A DNA stretch of 64,000 nt from Chryseobacterium polytrichastri (lineage in GTDB: Bacteria; Bacteroidota; Bacteroidia; Flavobacteriales; Weeksellaceae): positions 39,409 through 103,408 of the forward strand of contig NZ_FRAV01000018.1 of assembly GCF_900142445.1 (NCBI RefSeq), written 5' to 3'. The notes below the pieces were generated by a model. It did not search any database, had not been told where the DNA came from, and was given only the letters and a program-made list of their open reading frames with translations. Positions 25,738 through 35,165 of the stretch are shown here, in pieces. Both the position numbers and the translations under genes were made by a program. Positions within the stretch are counted from its first letter, which is position 1; each line of letters starts with the position of its first letter.

Positions 25738-26370
25738 ATGCACGAACAGTTCAATTTTGCCATAGAAGTACTCGGAACCATTGCCTTTTCGATGTCGGGA
25801 AGTTTTGCGGCCATGCAAAAACGTCTCGATCCGTTTGGTGTACTTATTATTGCTTTCGTAACTTCTGTTGGAGGCGGAACTGTTAGAGATTTATTATTGG
25901 ATATTCCAGTTTTCTGGATGCACGACCTTTTAACCTGCGGCGTGATTATTATCACCAGTATTTTCACAATGATATTTAAATCCTTGGAGAAAAACTTTAA
26001 AGTAACTTTATTTATTTTTGACAGCTTCGGATTGGGATTATTTACCATTATCGGCGTCCAAAAAGGCTTACATGTAGACATCCATCCTTTAATATGTATC
26101 GGATTGGGAACCATTACAGGCTGTTTCGGAGGGATTATCCGGGATATTTTATTAAATAGAATTCCCCTTATTTTCAGAAAAGAAATTTATGCAACCGCAT
26201 GTATTGTCGGTGGTTCGGTGTTTTTATTACTCACAAAATACACTACACTCTCTTATACTTTCATCCAGATTTTCACCATTTTATTAATTGTCGGAATCAG
26301 AACATTAGCCGTAAAATACCATTGGCAAATGCCAAAATTCTATGGGTATGATCATAGTTCGGAAATGTAA
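25738..26370 (+). CDS. Trimeric intracellular cation (TRIC/UPF0126) channel family protein
   Basis: 210 residues with about seven membrane segments in two repeats. Each repeat has a Gly-rich motif: VTSVGGGTVRDLLL and GTITGCFGGIIRDILLNRIP, typical of prokaryotic TRIC channels (YicG-type, inner membrane, monovalent cation). Its ATG is the first base after the right repeat of the four-helix-bundle cassette. It is convergent with the following gene and shares the terminator at 26402-26428. Confidence 0.9.
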   Translation: MHEQFNFAIEVLGTIAFSMSGSFAAMQKRLDPFGVLIIAFVTSVGGGTVRDLLLDIPVFWMHDLLTCGVIIITSIFTMIFKSLEKNFKVTLFIFDSFGLGLFTIIGVQKGLHVDIHPLICIGLGTITGCFGGIIRDILLNRIPLIFRKEIYATACIVGGSVFLLLTKYTTLSYTFIQIFTILLIVGIRTLAVKYHWQMPKFYGYDHSSEM

Positions 26371-26401
26371 CTAAATCATTAATTAATGATTCAAAATAAA
26401 A

Positions 26402-26428
26402 AATGCACTTGATATTTTCAAGTGCATT
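26402..26428. terminator. Bidirectional terminator
   Basis: An 11-bp perfect stem (AATGCACTTGA arm) between convergent genes; both sides have T-rich tails. Confidence 0.8.
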
Positions 26429-26451
26429 TATATTATGTGAGAAAGTCTACA

Positions 26452-27018
26452 TTAGAACTTCCCTCTCTGTCTCATATGAGGATTGTGTACGTGCTTTTGC
26501 ATCGTTGGCATTTTCAACTGATCTTTCATCATTTTGATTTGATCTGTCATCATTCCTGCACTATCCAATCTTTTTGCTTCCTCCAGTAGTTTTTGACCTT
26601 CTTGCTTTCTTCCTTTAGAAATAGCTGCAGCTGCCAAATTTAAAGTTGCCATTGCTCTGTCATGCTTCATGTTCAAGCCATATTCCAACGCTTTTCTCAT
26701 TAACGGTTCTACTTTTGTAGGGTGTTCCTGCGCTAAAGTCAAACCTTGTAAATAATGAAAATAACCGTACTGAGATTTATGTAGCTGATTTTGATAATCC
26801 TTAATATTACTTAAGTATACCACGGCTTTATCCATATTTTGTTTTCTCAATTGCCAGAATGCCAAAAGGATATATTCATTTTTAAAGAAAAGAAAAATAG
26901 GCAATGCGGCAAGAAGAAATACTACGACTCCCCAACCTAAGCTTCTTGTGAAGATCATTAAATAGAGACCTGCGATAATAAGAAGTGCTGCAATTACAAT
27001 TTTTATGTACTTATTCAT
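26452..27018 (-). CDS. Membrane protein with a TPR-like cytoplasmic or periplasmic region
   Basis: 188 residues. Two hydrophobic segments (about 7-24 and 28-44, a hairpin) are followed by helical repeats such as MDKAVVYLSNIKDYQ, YLQGLTLAQEHPTKVEPLMRKALEYGL and RAMATLNLAAAAISKGRKQEGQKLLEEA that look like tetratricopeptide units. The tail is rich in Met, His and Arg. No named family was recognised. It is convergent with the TRIC gene. Confidence 0.75.
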   Translation of the reverse strand: MNKYIKIVIAALLIIAGLYLMIFTRSLGWGVVVFLLAALPIFLFFKNEYILLAFWQLRKQNMDKAVVYLSNIKDYQNQLHKSQYGYFHYLQGLTLAQEHPTKVEPLMRKALEYGLNMKHDRAMATLNLAAAAISKGRKQEGQKLLEEAKRLDSAGMMTDQIKMMKDQLKMPTMQKHVHNPHMRQRGKF

Positions 27019-27127
27019 TATTAAAATTTAGAAGTGCAAAGATAAGAAATTCGATTGGTAGTTAATGGTTGTTTATTGATGGTTTCTAGTTAAAAATTTC
27101 ATGTATTTCAAAACTATGAACTGCCAA

Positions 27128-27622
27128 CTATTTAGCTTCAATTCTTTCAAACGTCTGAAAGTAAAAATCATATTGATTTTTTTCATCTTTTTCATGAAAG
27201 ACTTCCTCCGTTTTCTTCCAGATTTTTGTGTTAATTTTCGGAAAGAAAGTATCTGCTTGTAAATCTGCTTTTACGAGAGTAACTACAAGTTTGTCAGCCA
27301 ATTCTATCGTTTGATCATAGATGTTTCCGCCACCGATAATGAAAACTTCTTCATCAATCTTTTTTGCAAACTTCACCGCTTCTTTAATACTCCCAACAAT
27401 CAGAATCCCTTCTTCAAACCAGTTTTTCTTTCTTGAAATAACAATGTTGGTACGATTAGGAAGTGGCTTCCCGATACTTTCATATGTCTTTCTTCCCATA
27501 ATGATCGGATGCCCCGAAGTAAGATCTTTAAAATGTTTTAAATCTTTGGGAAGATGCCAAAGTAATTGATTTTCAAAACCAATCTCATTCTTCTCTCCCA
27601 TTGCCACCACTATTGTTGTCAT
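27128..27622 (-). CDS. folA: Dihydrofolate reductase
   Basis: 164 residues. It reduces dihydrofolate with NADPH for thymidylate and purine synthesis. It begins MTTIVVAMGEKNEIG, with the active-site LLWHLPKDLKHFK (Glu or Asp position), MGRKTYESIG for NADPH binding and VFIIGGGNIYDQ. I use ATG 27622, where the enzyme begins; the promoter element TAATTTTG at 27638-27645 agrees. The gene diverges from lemA. Confidence 0.96.
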   Translation of the reverse strand: MTTIVVAMGEKNEIGFENQLLWHLPKDLKHFKDLTSGHPIIMGRKTYESIGKPLPNRTNIVISRKKNWFEEGILIVGSIKEAVKFAKKIDEEVFIIGGGNIYDQTIELADKLVVTLVKADLQADTFFPKINTKIWKKTEEVFHEKDEKNQYDFYFQTFERIEAK

Positions 27623-27637
27623 TAAAATAATTTTCTG

Positions 27638-27645
27638 CAAAATTA
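27638..27645 (-). promoter_or_regulatory. folA promoter element (TAATTTTG)
   Basis: Exact TAnnTTTG on the minus strand, 15 bp before ATG 27622. It supports the shorter folA start. Confidence 0.6.
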
Positions 27646-27657
27646 GCACATAATTTG

Positions 27658-27665
27658 TATATTTG
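27658..27665 (+). promoter_or_regulatory. lemA operon promoter element (TATATTTG)
   Basis: Exact TAnnTTTG on the plus strand, 33 bp before ATG 27699. It lies back to back with the folA promoter. Confidence 0.55.
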
Positions 27666-27698
27666 GTTAGCACAAAAAATATTTAAAAAAATTAAACT

Positions 27699-28307
27699 AT
27701 GAAAAATAAAGGTTGCCTGAGCGCCGGAACCATCGGTATTGCTCTTCTTATTATTGTTGGCGTTATATTCTTCTGGGGAAAGAACGGATATAATAATTTT
27801 GTAGACCAAGAACAAACAGTCAATGCAAAATGGTCTAATGTAGAGACAGTTTATCAAAAAAGAGCCAATCTTATCCCTAATCTGGAAAGAACCGTTAAAG
27901 CGTATTCTAAATTTGAACAGGAAACCCTAACCAAAGTTGTTGAAGCACGTTCTAAAGCGACTTCTATCAACATTGATCCTACGAATATGACAGAAGCTGA
28001 TATGGCTAAATTTCAGGCTGCACAGGGAGAATTATCAGGTTCTTTAAGCAGATTAATGGCAGTTGTAGAATCTTATCCCAACTTAAAAGCAGATCAACAA
28101 TACATTAATTTCCAAAGAGAATATACTGCTATTGAAAATAGCATCAGAACTGAAACGGTTTACTACAACGATGCCGCTAAGGTTTATAATACATCAATAA
28201 AAACTTTCCCAAATAATATTTTGGCGAATTTTACCAACTTTAAAGAAAAACCTTACTTCAAAGCTGAAGCAGGAGCTCAGAAAGCACCAGACGCTTTCTC
28301 TGAATAA
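27699..28307 (+). CDS. LemA-family membrane protein
   Basis: 202 residues. A membrane helix (about 8-25, GTIGIALLIIVGVIFFW) is followed by the helical LemA domain: YNNFVDQEQTVNAKWSNVETVYQKRANLIPNLERTVKAY and the AQGELSGSLSRLMAVVESYPNLKAD motif. The function of LemA is unknown; the family commonly travels with TPM-domain proteins, as here. The stop overlaps the next start in TAATG. Confidence 0.93.
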   Translation: MKNKGCLSAGTIGIALLIIVGVIFFWGKNGYNNFVDQEQTVNAKWSNVETVYQKRANLIPNLERTVKAYSKFEQETLTKVVEARSKATSINIDPTNMTEADMAKFQAAQGELSGSLSRLMAVVESYPNLKADQQYINFQREYTAIENSIRTETVYYNDAAKVYNTSIKTFPNNILANFTNFKEKPYFKAEAGAQKAPDAFSE

Positions 28308-28735
28308 TGGGCACTTTCTTAACAAATCAACAGATAGCTTCCCTTGTGGAAGCTATTCAATCCGCAGAAAAACATTCTACAGGCGAGATTAGAGTGCATA
28401 TAGACTCTACAACCGAAGATCAAAATGCAAAGACTGCATTTGAAGTTTTTAAAAAGCTTTGTCAGAATAAAACTGCAGAAAGAAATGCTGTGCTTTTTCA
28501 TGTAAATTTTGGAAAAAAGTATCTTACTATTATCGGAGATATCGGAATCCACGATAAAGTATATCAATCTTTTTGGGATCATCTGCATGATGATATCACT
28601 TCAGAATTTGCTAAAGGAAATTATTATCAGGCTTTAAAAAGTGCCATTCTTGAAACGGGCACTGAACTAAAAAAACATTTTCCCGTAAGAGGAGAAAACC
28701 CCAACCAACTTTCTAATGAGATTACGTTCTCTTAA
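28307..28735 (+). CDS. Soluble TPM-domain protein
   Basis: 142 residues with a TPM fold: it starts FLTNQQIASLVEAIQSAEKHSTGEIRVHI, then a central strand-helix unit with GDIGIHDKVYQSFWD. It has no signal or membrane segment, unlike its neighbour. It is coupled by TAATG to the LemA gene and overlaps the next gene by 20 bp. The TPM family has a proposed acid-phosphatase role in plants, unconfirmed in bacteria. Confidence 0.88.
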   Translation: MGTFLTNQQIASLVEAIQSAEKHSTGEIRVHIDSTTEDQNAKTAFEVFKKLCQNKTAERNAVLFHVNFGKKYLTIIGDIGIHDKVYQSFWDHLHDDITSEFAKGNYYQALKSAILETGTELKKHFPVRGENPNQLSNEITFS

Positions 28736-29525
28736 AATAGTATTATCATTTGTATTGATTTGCTTTTACACTTTCGTATCAGCACAATATACCATTCCTG
28801 CAAAACCAGCGGTTTTATACCCTGTTTTTGATGAAGCCAATATACTTAGTCAACAGGAAAAAGATGAGCTTAATAACAAGCTAATAAAGTTTGCAGATTC
28901 TACCTCAACAGAGATTGAGGTTATCATTATTCGTTCCACAAAAGGAGAAGATGTAAATTTTCTCGCGACGATGTTTGGGGAAAAATGGGGAATCGGAAAA
29001 AAAGGAATCGACAATGGCGTTGTTTTCTTAATTGCAACGGAAGATCACACCATGTCTATCCAACAAGGAAGAGCAGTTGAACAATATTTGACAGCATCGG
29101 TTGCAGGACAGATCTTAGACTATATCGTAACTCCCAATTTCAAACAGGGGAAATGGTATGAAGGTATCAATCGTGGTACCTCAGCCATTATGGAAGCTGT
29201 AGAAGGCAAATTTAAACCTATAGCCAACCAAGATAATGGAGGAAGCGGTAGTACATTAAAGATTCTTATCATCGCATTTATTATCTTAATCATTCTAAGC
29301 ATTCTTTTTGGCAACAGAGGTGGCGGAAGAGGAGGAAACAATGACGATGATGATGATGTAATTCTCTCCAGAAGAGGTCGCAGAAATTATCCCGGCGGAT
29401 TCTTTCCTTTCCCTGGTAGCTTTGGAGGAGGATTCGGAGGAGGAAGTTCTGGCGGAGGCGGCGGATTTGGAGGCTTCGGTGGAGGCGGAAGTTTTGGAGG
29501 CGGTGGCGCTTCCGGAGGATGGTAA
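28716..29525 (+). CDS. Secreted/membrane TPM-domain protein with Gly-rich tail
   Basis: 269 residues. A signal peptide (1-23), then a TPM domain (about 28-160: VLYPVFDEANILSQQEKDELNNKL, then EIEVIIIRS, then GKKGIDNGVVFLIATEDHTMSIQQG), a membrane segment (about 176-196), an acidic Asp run and a Gly/Ser/Phe-rich end of about 45 residues. This is the YgcG/Psb32 arrangement. The tail could be a flexible surface or periplasmic segment. It overlaps the preceding gene by 20 bp; the operon ends at the terminator 29550-29572. Confidence 0.92.
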   Translation: MRLRSLKIVLSFVLICFYTFVSAQYTIPAKPAVLYPVFDEANILSQQEKDELNNKLIKFADSTSTEIEVIIIRSTKGEDVNFLATMFGEKWGIGKKGIDNGVVFLIATEDHTMSIQQGRAVEQYLTASVAGQILDYIVTPNFKQGKWYEGINRGTSAIMEAVEGKFKPIANQDNGGSGSTLKILIIAFIILIILSILFGNRGGGRGGNNDDDDDVILSRRGRRNYPGGFFPFPGSFGGGFGGGSSGGGGGFGGFGGGGSFGGGGASGGW

Positions 29526-29549
29526 TTCAGAAAGAGATTAATAAAATAT

Positions 29550-29572
29550 AATCGGGCAGCTATTGTCCGATT
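29550..29572 (+). terminator. Terminator of the lemA/TPM operon
   Basis: A 9-bp stem with one G-U pair (AATCGGGCA arm, TGTCCGATT arm) followed by TTTTATTT. Confidence 0.8.
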
Positions 29573-29717
29573 TTTTATTTAAAATTCTAAAAATTCATCA
29601 TTTCTTTATCTTATCTTAATATTAAATTCACTTTTACATACTAAAAACTTAATAAAAGCACCTTAAAAACGTCTTTAATTCAATCTTTTTTTATTATATT
29701 TACTGAAAACAGGTTTT

Positions 29718-30239
29718 ATGAAGAAGACGTTGGTAGTTTTTGCACATCCTTATCTAGAGCACTCAAACTCGAATGTAGAGCTCATCAATTTCTATGTTCG
29801 TCACCAACATTTTACGCTTAGAGATCTTTACGAAGAATATCCCGATTTTCATATTGCTGCATTCAGAGAAAGAAAGCGTCTTAAAAATTATGACCGTTTT
29901 ATTTTTCAATTCCCAATCATCTGGTTTGGAGTACCTCCCTTATTGAAGTTATGGATTGATGAAGTTTTTGACCGAGACTGGCTAATAGAAGGTGAAAATA
30001 ATCCGTTGGAGGGTAAGGAAGTTCACATTCTGGTTACCACAGGCGGGAAGGAAAGATCTTTCACCAAAACAGGAACCTATCAATACACTATTGATGAACT
30101 CATCAGCGGACTGATTGTTTCCTTAAACGTTTTCAAAGCCAATATCAAAAATATAAAAATTGTCTACGAGGCCAGTAAACTATCAAAAAAAGAGATCATT
30201 TTACATAAAAAAGAATTCACCGAACTCCTGAACCAATAA
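29718..30239 (+). CDS. KefF-like NAD(P)H-dependent flavodoxin-fold oxidoreductase
   Basis: 173 residues with the flavodoxin-like fold of the MdaB/KefF group: LVVFAHPYLEHSNSN at the start, FQFPIIWFGVPPLLKLWID (FMN loop) and LVTTGGKERSF. In E. coli KefF is the regulatory subunit of a glutathione-gated potassium efflux system. The next gene, 2 bp downstream, is a KefB/KefC-type antiporter, which is the expected partner. It is cytoplasmic. Confidence 0.9.
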   Translation: MKKTLVVFAHPYLEHSNSNVELINFYVRHQHFTLRDLYEEYPDFHIAAFRERKRLKNYDRFIFQFPIIWFGVPPLLKLWIDEVFDRDWLIEGENNPLEGKEVHILVTTGGKERSFTKTGTYQYTIDELISGLIVSLNVFKANIKNIKIVYEASKLSKKEIILHKKEFTELLNQ

Positions 30240-30241
30240 AT

Positions 30242-32125
30242 ATGGAATCTACTTTAGCAATGAACACATTAATTTTCTTAGGCGTTGCCATTATTATGGT
30301 TCCGCTCGCTAGAAAATTTGGGCTAAGTTCTGTCATTGGTTATATTTTTGGAGGAATTATTATAGGACCTTATGTTCTCAAACTTACCGGAAAAGATGTA
30401 GATGGAATTATGCATGCCAGCGAATTTGGAGTTATCATGCTGCTATTTCTGGTGGGTTTGGAGTTAGAGCCTAAAAAGTTCTGGGATATGCGGAAGAAAA
30501 TAGTGGGACTTGGGCTCACCCAAATGCTCCTCACCATTTCACTTTTATTTTTAATTTTCATTAGCGTAGGATGGAGAATTGATATAGCAATTTCGGTTGC
30601 CATGTGTTTTGCCTTATCTTCCACCGCCATTGTTTTACAGACTTTACAGGAAAAAAACAACCTTAAGACATTAGCTGGAGAAGCATCCTTCTCTACCCTT
30701 TTATTTCAGGATATTGCAGTGATCCCGATTCTGGCCATATTACCAATTGTTGCCAATTATAAGGCAAGTCATAGTGATAATAAAGTACAGGTTCTAATCC
30801 AAAAACTTCCGGAATGGCTACAGGCCGGCACCGTAATTTTAGGCGTAGCTATTCTTATTTTATTAGGAAAATATGTTTTCGTTCCTTTTTTAAGATATGT
30901 TTCAAAATCCGGAATGACGGAGCTTTTGACAGCCTCTTCCCTATTTTTGGTTATTGGTGTTTCAGAATTAATGGTAGCCATTGGTTTATCTCCCGCTTTA
31001 GGAGCTTTCCTTGCAGGAGTAATGTTGGCTAACAGTGAATTTCGCCACGAATTGGAAGCACAGATCGATCCGTTTAAAGGGCTTTTGCTCGCCGTCTTTT
31101 TCGTGAGTGTAGGTTCTACTATGAATTTTAATATTATTCAACAAGATCCTACTTTCATATTCAGCACTGTATTTGCTGTTCTAACCGTGAAATTTTTCGT
31201 GTTGTATGCGATTGGAAAATTTTTCAAAATAGATACTCCTCAAAGTTTATTTTATGCTTTTGCGCTTTCTCAAGTGGGAGAATTTGCTTTTGTATTAATT
31301 AATTATGCTTCAAACCTATATCTTTTAAGTCCGGAACTCAATGCACAAATGATGGCTGTAACAGCAATTACCATGTGTATTACCCCTTTCCTTTTGATCA
31401 TTAATGATAAATTTATTACGCCGAAATTCATTAAGAAAATTCCGGAAGAAGAAAATGATTTTAATATTCTGGATAGCGATGTGAGCCAAAAGAAGATTAT
31501 TATTGTAGGTTTTGGGCACTTTGGAAGTACTGTTGGGCGTTTATTGAAAGCATCTAAAGTTTCAGCAACCATTTTGGATAGAGACTCAGACCGTGTGAAA
31601 CTATTAAGAAGTTACGGCTTTAAAGTGTATTATGGTGATGCCAGAAGAATTCCTATTCTAAGAGCTGCAGGCATTGAAGATGCTGAACTTTTGGTACTAT
31701 GTCTGGATGATGCGGAAGATAACAAATTCATTGCAGATCTTGTTCGGGAGCATTATCCAAAGGTGAAAATTTTTGTGAGAGCTAGAAACAGGCTTGACGC
31801 GTACACCTACCTCAACAATGGGATTGATCATATTTACCGTGAAACCTTGGGAACAGCAGTTGATATGGCTGTTGATGTTCTCCACGAAACAGGAATGAGA
31901 AAATATGCGGCAAGACGTCTCGGGCAAAGATTTATGTCCATTGATAAAGCATCTATCAGAAGGTTGGCCAAAGCCAAAGAAGATGATGAAATTCTTTTAT
32001 TTACCACAAAAGAAATCCTCCAACGAGAGGAGGAATTATTAGCATTTGATAATCTTAATTTTGATAATAAAAACTGGGAAGGCTCCCCATCTACAGAGGA
32101 CGAAGATGAAGAACCTTCTGTTTAA
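30242..32125 (+). CDS. CPA2-family potassium/proton antiporter (KefB/KefC type) with TrkA-N domain
   Basis: 627 residues. The membrane part (about 1-390, 12 or so helices) carries FGGIIIGPYVL and the ALSSTAIVLQTL and SPALGAFLAGVMLANS signatures. A soluble RCK/TrkA-N domain follows (about 417-540: IIIVGFGHFGSTVGRLLKAS, a Rossmann nucleotide fold, then LDRDSDR and YGDARRIPILRAAGIEDA). The C-terminus is acidic. Such proteins export potassium under electrophile stress, gated by glutathione adducts in proteobacteria; whether glutathione is the ligand here is unknown. It pairs with the KefF-like gene 2 bp upstream. Confidence 0.94.
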   Translation: MESTLAMNTLIFLGVAIIMVPLARKFGLSSVIGYIFGGIIIGPYVLKLTGKDVDGIMHASEFGVIMLLFLVGLELEPKKFWDMRKKIVGLGLTQMLLTISLLFLIFISVGWRIDIAISVAMCFALSSTAIVLQTLQEKNNLKTLAGEASFSTLLFQDIAVIPILAILPIVANYKASHSDNKVQVLIQKLPEWLQAGTVILGVAILILLGKYVFVPFLRYVSKSGMTELLTASSLFLVIGVSELMVAIGLSPALGAFLAGVMLANSEFRHELEAQIDPFKGLLLAVFFVSVGSTMNFNIIQQDPTFIFSTVFAVLTVKFFVLYAIGKFFKIDTPQSLFYAFALSQVGEFAFVLINYASNLYLLSPELNAQMMAVTAITMCITPFLLIINDKFITPKFIKKIPEEENDFNILDSDVSQKKIIIVGFGHFGSTVGRLLKASKVSATILDRDSDRVKLLRSYGFKVYYGDARRIPILRAAGIEDAELLVLCLDDAEDNKFIADLVREHYPKVKIFVRARNRLDAYTYLNNGIDHIYRETLGTAVDMAVDVLHETGMRKYAARRLGQRFMSIDKASIRRLAKAKEDDEILLFTTKEILQREEELLAFDNLNFDNKNWEGSPSTEDEDEEPSV

Positions 32126-32127
32126 TT

Positions 32128-32955
32128 TTATTTGATATTGACGCTTCCGCCGCTACTTTCATCTTTTTTGATATTGGTAACGTTTCCTTTTTTGTAAACA
32201 TTTACACTTCCACCAGATGAAGCTTCTGCATCTATGCTTGATGATGCACTAATTTCTACACTAGCACCACTTGAAGCATCAGCCTTTAAATTATCCGCCA
32301 ATAGATCTTTTGCAGAAATACTACTTCCTGAAGAAGAACTTACATCCACTTTTTTAGCCTTACCGGAAATATTGATACTTGCTGCTGAAGAAGCTTCAAC
32401 ATCTAAATCAACAGCCCAGATTTTTCCGTCAAAACTACTGCTGCTATCGGCTTTAATATCAAATTCATTAGCTTCAAGATTCCCTGTTATACTTGCAGCA
32501 CTCGAAACTTCAACGTCTGTTTTTTCTTGAGTAAATTTATCTTTGATATTAATACTTGCCGCAGAGTTAGCGATCAATTTAGAGAAATCTTTAGCGTAAA
32601 TTTTAGCTTTAACATTGTGACCGTCCATTACTCTGATCCCCGATTTGTAATGAATATGTACTTTACTTCCAATTTTATCAATTAATATTTCATCAATAAT
32701 ATTAGCAGGCGCATATACCACGACTTTCTCTGTTTCAGATTTGATAATTTCAGCGTCAATAGCTTGAGAAACTTCGATCTCATCAAAATCTCCATTGTAT
32801 TCTTTTTCCTGACCCGGACCATGATCTTTATTGGTCACCTTATCTACCCAATTTCCTTTATCATTGCTTTTGTCATTACTGTTTCTTTCATGTTTATCAT
32901 TACACGAGGACAATAAGACGAAGGCCGAAAAAATAAAAATAGTTGTTGATTTCAT
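32128..32955 (-). CDS. GIN-domain (DUF2807) lipoprotein
   Basis: 275 residues. The signal ends with LLSSC (lipid cysteine 18), then a charged Asn/Lys/Asp linker, then the GIN right-handed beta-helix region with repeated short units such as SAASINIKDK, SAASITGNLEANEFDIKA, SSGSSISAKDL and SGASVEISAS. Serine and alanine recur every rung. The family is a Bacteroidota head-of-GIN adhesion or envelope protein with no proven function. ATG 32955 is preferred over 33006 because the signal peptide starts there. It is convergent with the antiporter gene, 2 bp apart. Confidence 0.9.
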   Translation of the reverse strand: MKSTTIFIFSAFVLLSSCNDKHERNSNDKSNDKGNWVDKVTNKDHGPGQEKEYNGDFDEIEVSQAIDAEIIKSETEKVVVYAPANIIDEILIDKIGSKVHIHYKSGIRVMDGHNVKAKIYAKDFSKLIANSAASINIKDKFTQEKTDVEVSSAASITGNLEANEFDIKADSSSSFDGKIWAVDLDVEASSAASINISGKAKKVDVSSSSGSSISAKDLLADNLKADASSGASVEISASSSIDAEASSGGSVNVYKKGNVTNIKKDESSGGSVNIK

Positions 32956-33013
32956 GTTTACCGTTTTATACATTAAGTTTTTAATATCTTTATACTTTAA
33001 TAACAACTAATTT

Positions 33014-35155
33014 ATGAAAAATATTACATCGGTATTATTAATTTCTGCATTAGCATTTAATTACTCTTGTACTACAATGAAAAAAACCGATAATCAACAG
33101 GAAATTCCTGTACCGGATGCTTCTCTTTCATCAAATCCTTTTATGAAAAAAAGCAAACTTCAATATGAAGCTCCCGAATTTGATAAAATTAAAAATGAAC
33201 ATTTTAAACCCGCTTTTGATTTTGGGCTAAAACAGCACGATGCTGAGATTCTAAAAATAGCTAACAATCCTGACGCTCCAACTTTTGAAAATACCATTGT
33301 TGCTTTAGAAAAAAGCGGTGAAGTTTTAAAAAGAACTGTGATTGTATTTTCAAACCTTACCAGTGCAAACACAAACCCAACTTTACAGGCTTTAGATGAA
33401 GAATATGCTCCTATTTTTGCAGCACATTCTGATAAAATGTATTTAAACGACAATCTTTACAAAAGAATAAAATCTATCAAAGAAGATGGTTTAGATCCTG
33501 AAAGTAAAAGATTAGTGCAATTTTACAAGCAGAACTTTGAAATTGCAGGCGCTAATCTTTCTTCTGCGGATAAAGAAAAATTAAAGCAGGTAAACCAAGA
33601 GTTAGCTTCACTTTCTACTCAATATTCAAATAAATTATTAGAGGCAAGAAAAGTTGGTGGGGTTTTCTTTTCTAATGCAAAAGAATTAGATGGACTTTCG
33701 GCTGACGAAATTGCTGCTGCGGCAACCGATGCAAAAACTGCAGGAAAGCCTGGTCAATATCTTTTAGCTTTACAAAATACAACTCAGCAACCTTTATTAC
33801 AAAACCTTACCAACAGAGCTACCAGAGAAAAATTATTCAAAGCTTCTTGGTTAAGAGCCGAAAAAGGTGATGGAAATGATACCAGAGAAACGATTGAAAA
33901 GCTTGCAAAATTAAGACTTAAAAAAGCGCAAATCTTAGGGAAGAAAAGTTTCGCAGAATGGAAACTACAAGACCAAATGGCAAAAACGCCTGAAGCTGCC
34001 ACCAACTTAATGAACCAAATTGCTACTCCAGCTGTAGAAACAGCAAAACGTGAAGCGAAAGATATCCAAGATCTTATTGATCAACAAAAAGGAGGTTTCA
34101 AAGTTGAACCTTGGGACTGGAATTTTTATGCTGAACAAGTAAGAAAAGCTAAATTTGATTTAGATGAAAACCAGATCAAACCTTATTTTGAAATCACAAC
34201 TGTTTTGGAAAAAGGGGTTTTCTTCGCTGCTGAAAAATTTTATGGATTGACGTTCAAAAAGAGAACAGATCTCCCGGTTTATCATCCTGATGTGGTAACG
34301 TATGAAGTTTTTGATCATGATGGAAAATCTATTGCAATTTATTATTTAGATTTCTACACAAGAGATTCTAAAAACGGTGGTGCTTGGATGAGTAATTTCG
34401 TTGAACAGTCTTATTTATTAGGAACAAAACCAGTAATCGTCAACTGTTATAATTATCAGAAGCCGGCTCCGGGGAAACCTTCATTAATTAGTTTTGATGA
34501 TGTTTCAACTATTTTCCATGAATTTGGTCACTCCATCCACGGAATGTTTGCGAGTCAGAAATATCCATCGCTTTCAGGAACAAATGTACCGAGAGACTTT
34601 GTAGAATTCCCTTCTCAAATTAATGAACATTGGGCTTTAGATCCTATTGTTTTAAAAAACTATGCGCTTCATTACGAAACAAAACAGCCTATTCCACAAG
34701 CTTTAGTTGATAAAATTAAAAAAGCAGGAACATTCAATCAAGGATATATGACAACAGAATTAGTTTCTGCTGCCGAACTTGATATGGATTGGCATACTGT
34801 GACGAATGAAAGTCAGTTGATTCCTGTTTTAGATTTTGAAAAACAATCATTAGCAAAACACGGATTTACATTAGCAACCGTTCCTCCAAGATATCACACG
34901 CCTTATTTTGCTCACATTTGGGGAGGTGGATATTCAGCAGGATATTACGCTTATTTATGGTCTGAAACATTGGATAACGATGCTTGGGAGTGGATTGAAA
35001 AGAATGGTGGTTTAACAAGAGAAAATGGAGACCGTTTCAGAAAATATATTCTTTCTGTAGGTAATTCTGTTGATCTTAATCAGGCATTTAGAGATTTCAC
35101 AGGACACAATCCTGATATCAAACCTTTATTGAGAAACAGAGGATTTATTAAATAA
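33014..35155 (+). CDS. M3-family metallopeptidase (peptidyl-dipeptidase Dcp-like)
   Basis: 713 residues. A lipoprotein signal with cysteine 19 is followed by the M3 helical domain. The zinc site is HEFGH (502-506; H502, E503, H506) in FHEFGHSIHGMF, with a third ligand about 25-30 residues on in EFPSQINEHWAL. The substrate-loop region ends with HIWGGGYSAGYYAYLWSE. Enzymes of this group remove dipeptides from C-termini, here probably in the periplasm. It diverges from the GIN lipoprotein gene. Confidence 0.95.
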   Translation: MKNITSVLLISALAFNYSCTTMKKTDNQQEIPVPDASLSSNPFMKKSKLQYEAPEFDKIKNEHFKPAFDFGLKQHDAEILKIANNPDAPTFENTIVALEKSGEVLKRTVIVFSNLTSANTNPTLQALDEEYAPIFAAHSDKMYLNDNLYKRIKSIKEDGLDPESKRLVQFYKQNFEIAGANLSSADKEKLKQVNQELASLSTQYSNKLLEARKVGGVFFSNAKELDGLSADEIAAAATDAKTAGKPGQYLLALQNTTQQPLLQNLTNRATREKLFKASWLRAEKGDGNDTRETIEKLAKLRLKKAQILGKKSFAEWKLQDQMAKTPEAATNLMNQIATPAVETAKREAKDIQDLIDQQKGGFKVEPWDWNFYAEQVRKAKFDLDENQIKPYFEITTVLEKGVFFAAEKFYGLTFKKRTDLPVYHPDVVTYEVFDHDGKSIAIYYLDFYTRDSKNGGAWMSNFVEQSYLLGTKPVIVNCYNYQKPAPGKPSLISFDDVSTIFHEFGHSIHGMFASQKYPSLSGTNVPRDFVEFPSQINEHWALDPIVLKNYALHYETKQPIPQALVDKIKKAGTFNQGYMTTELVSAAELDMDWHTVTNESQLIPVLDFEKQSLAKHGFTLATVPPRYHTPYFAHIWGGGYSAGYYAYLWSETLDNDAWEWIEKNGGLTRENGDRFRKYILSVGNSVDLNQAFRDFTGHNPDIKPLLRNRGFIK

Positions 35156-35165
35156 AATATCATTT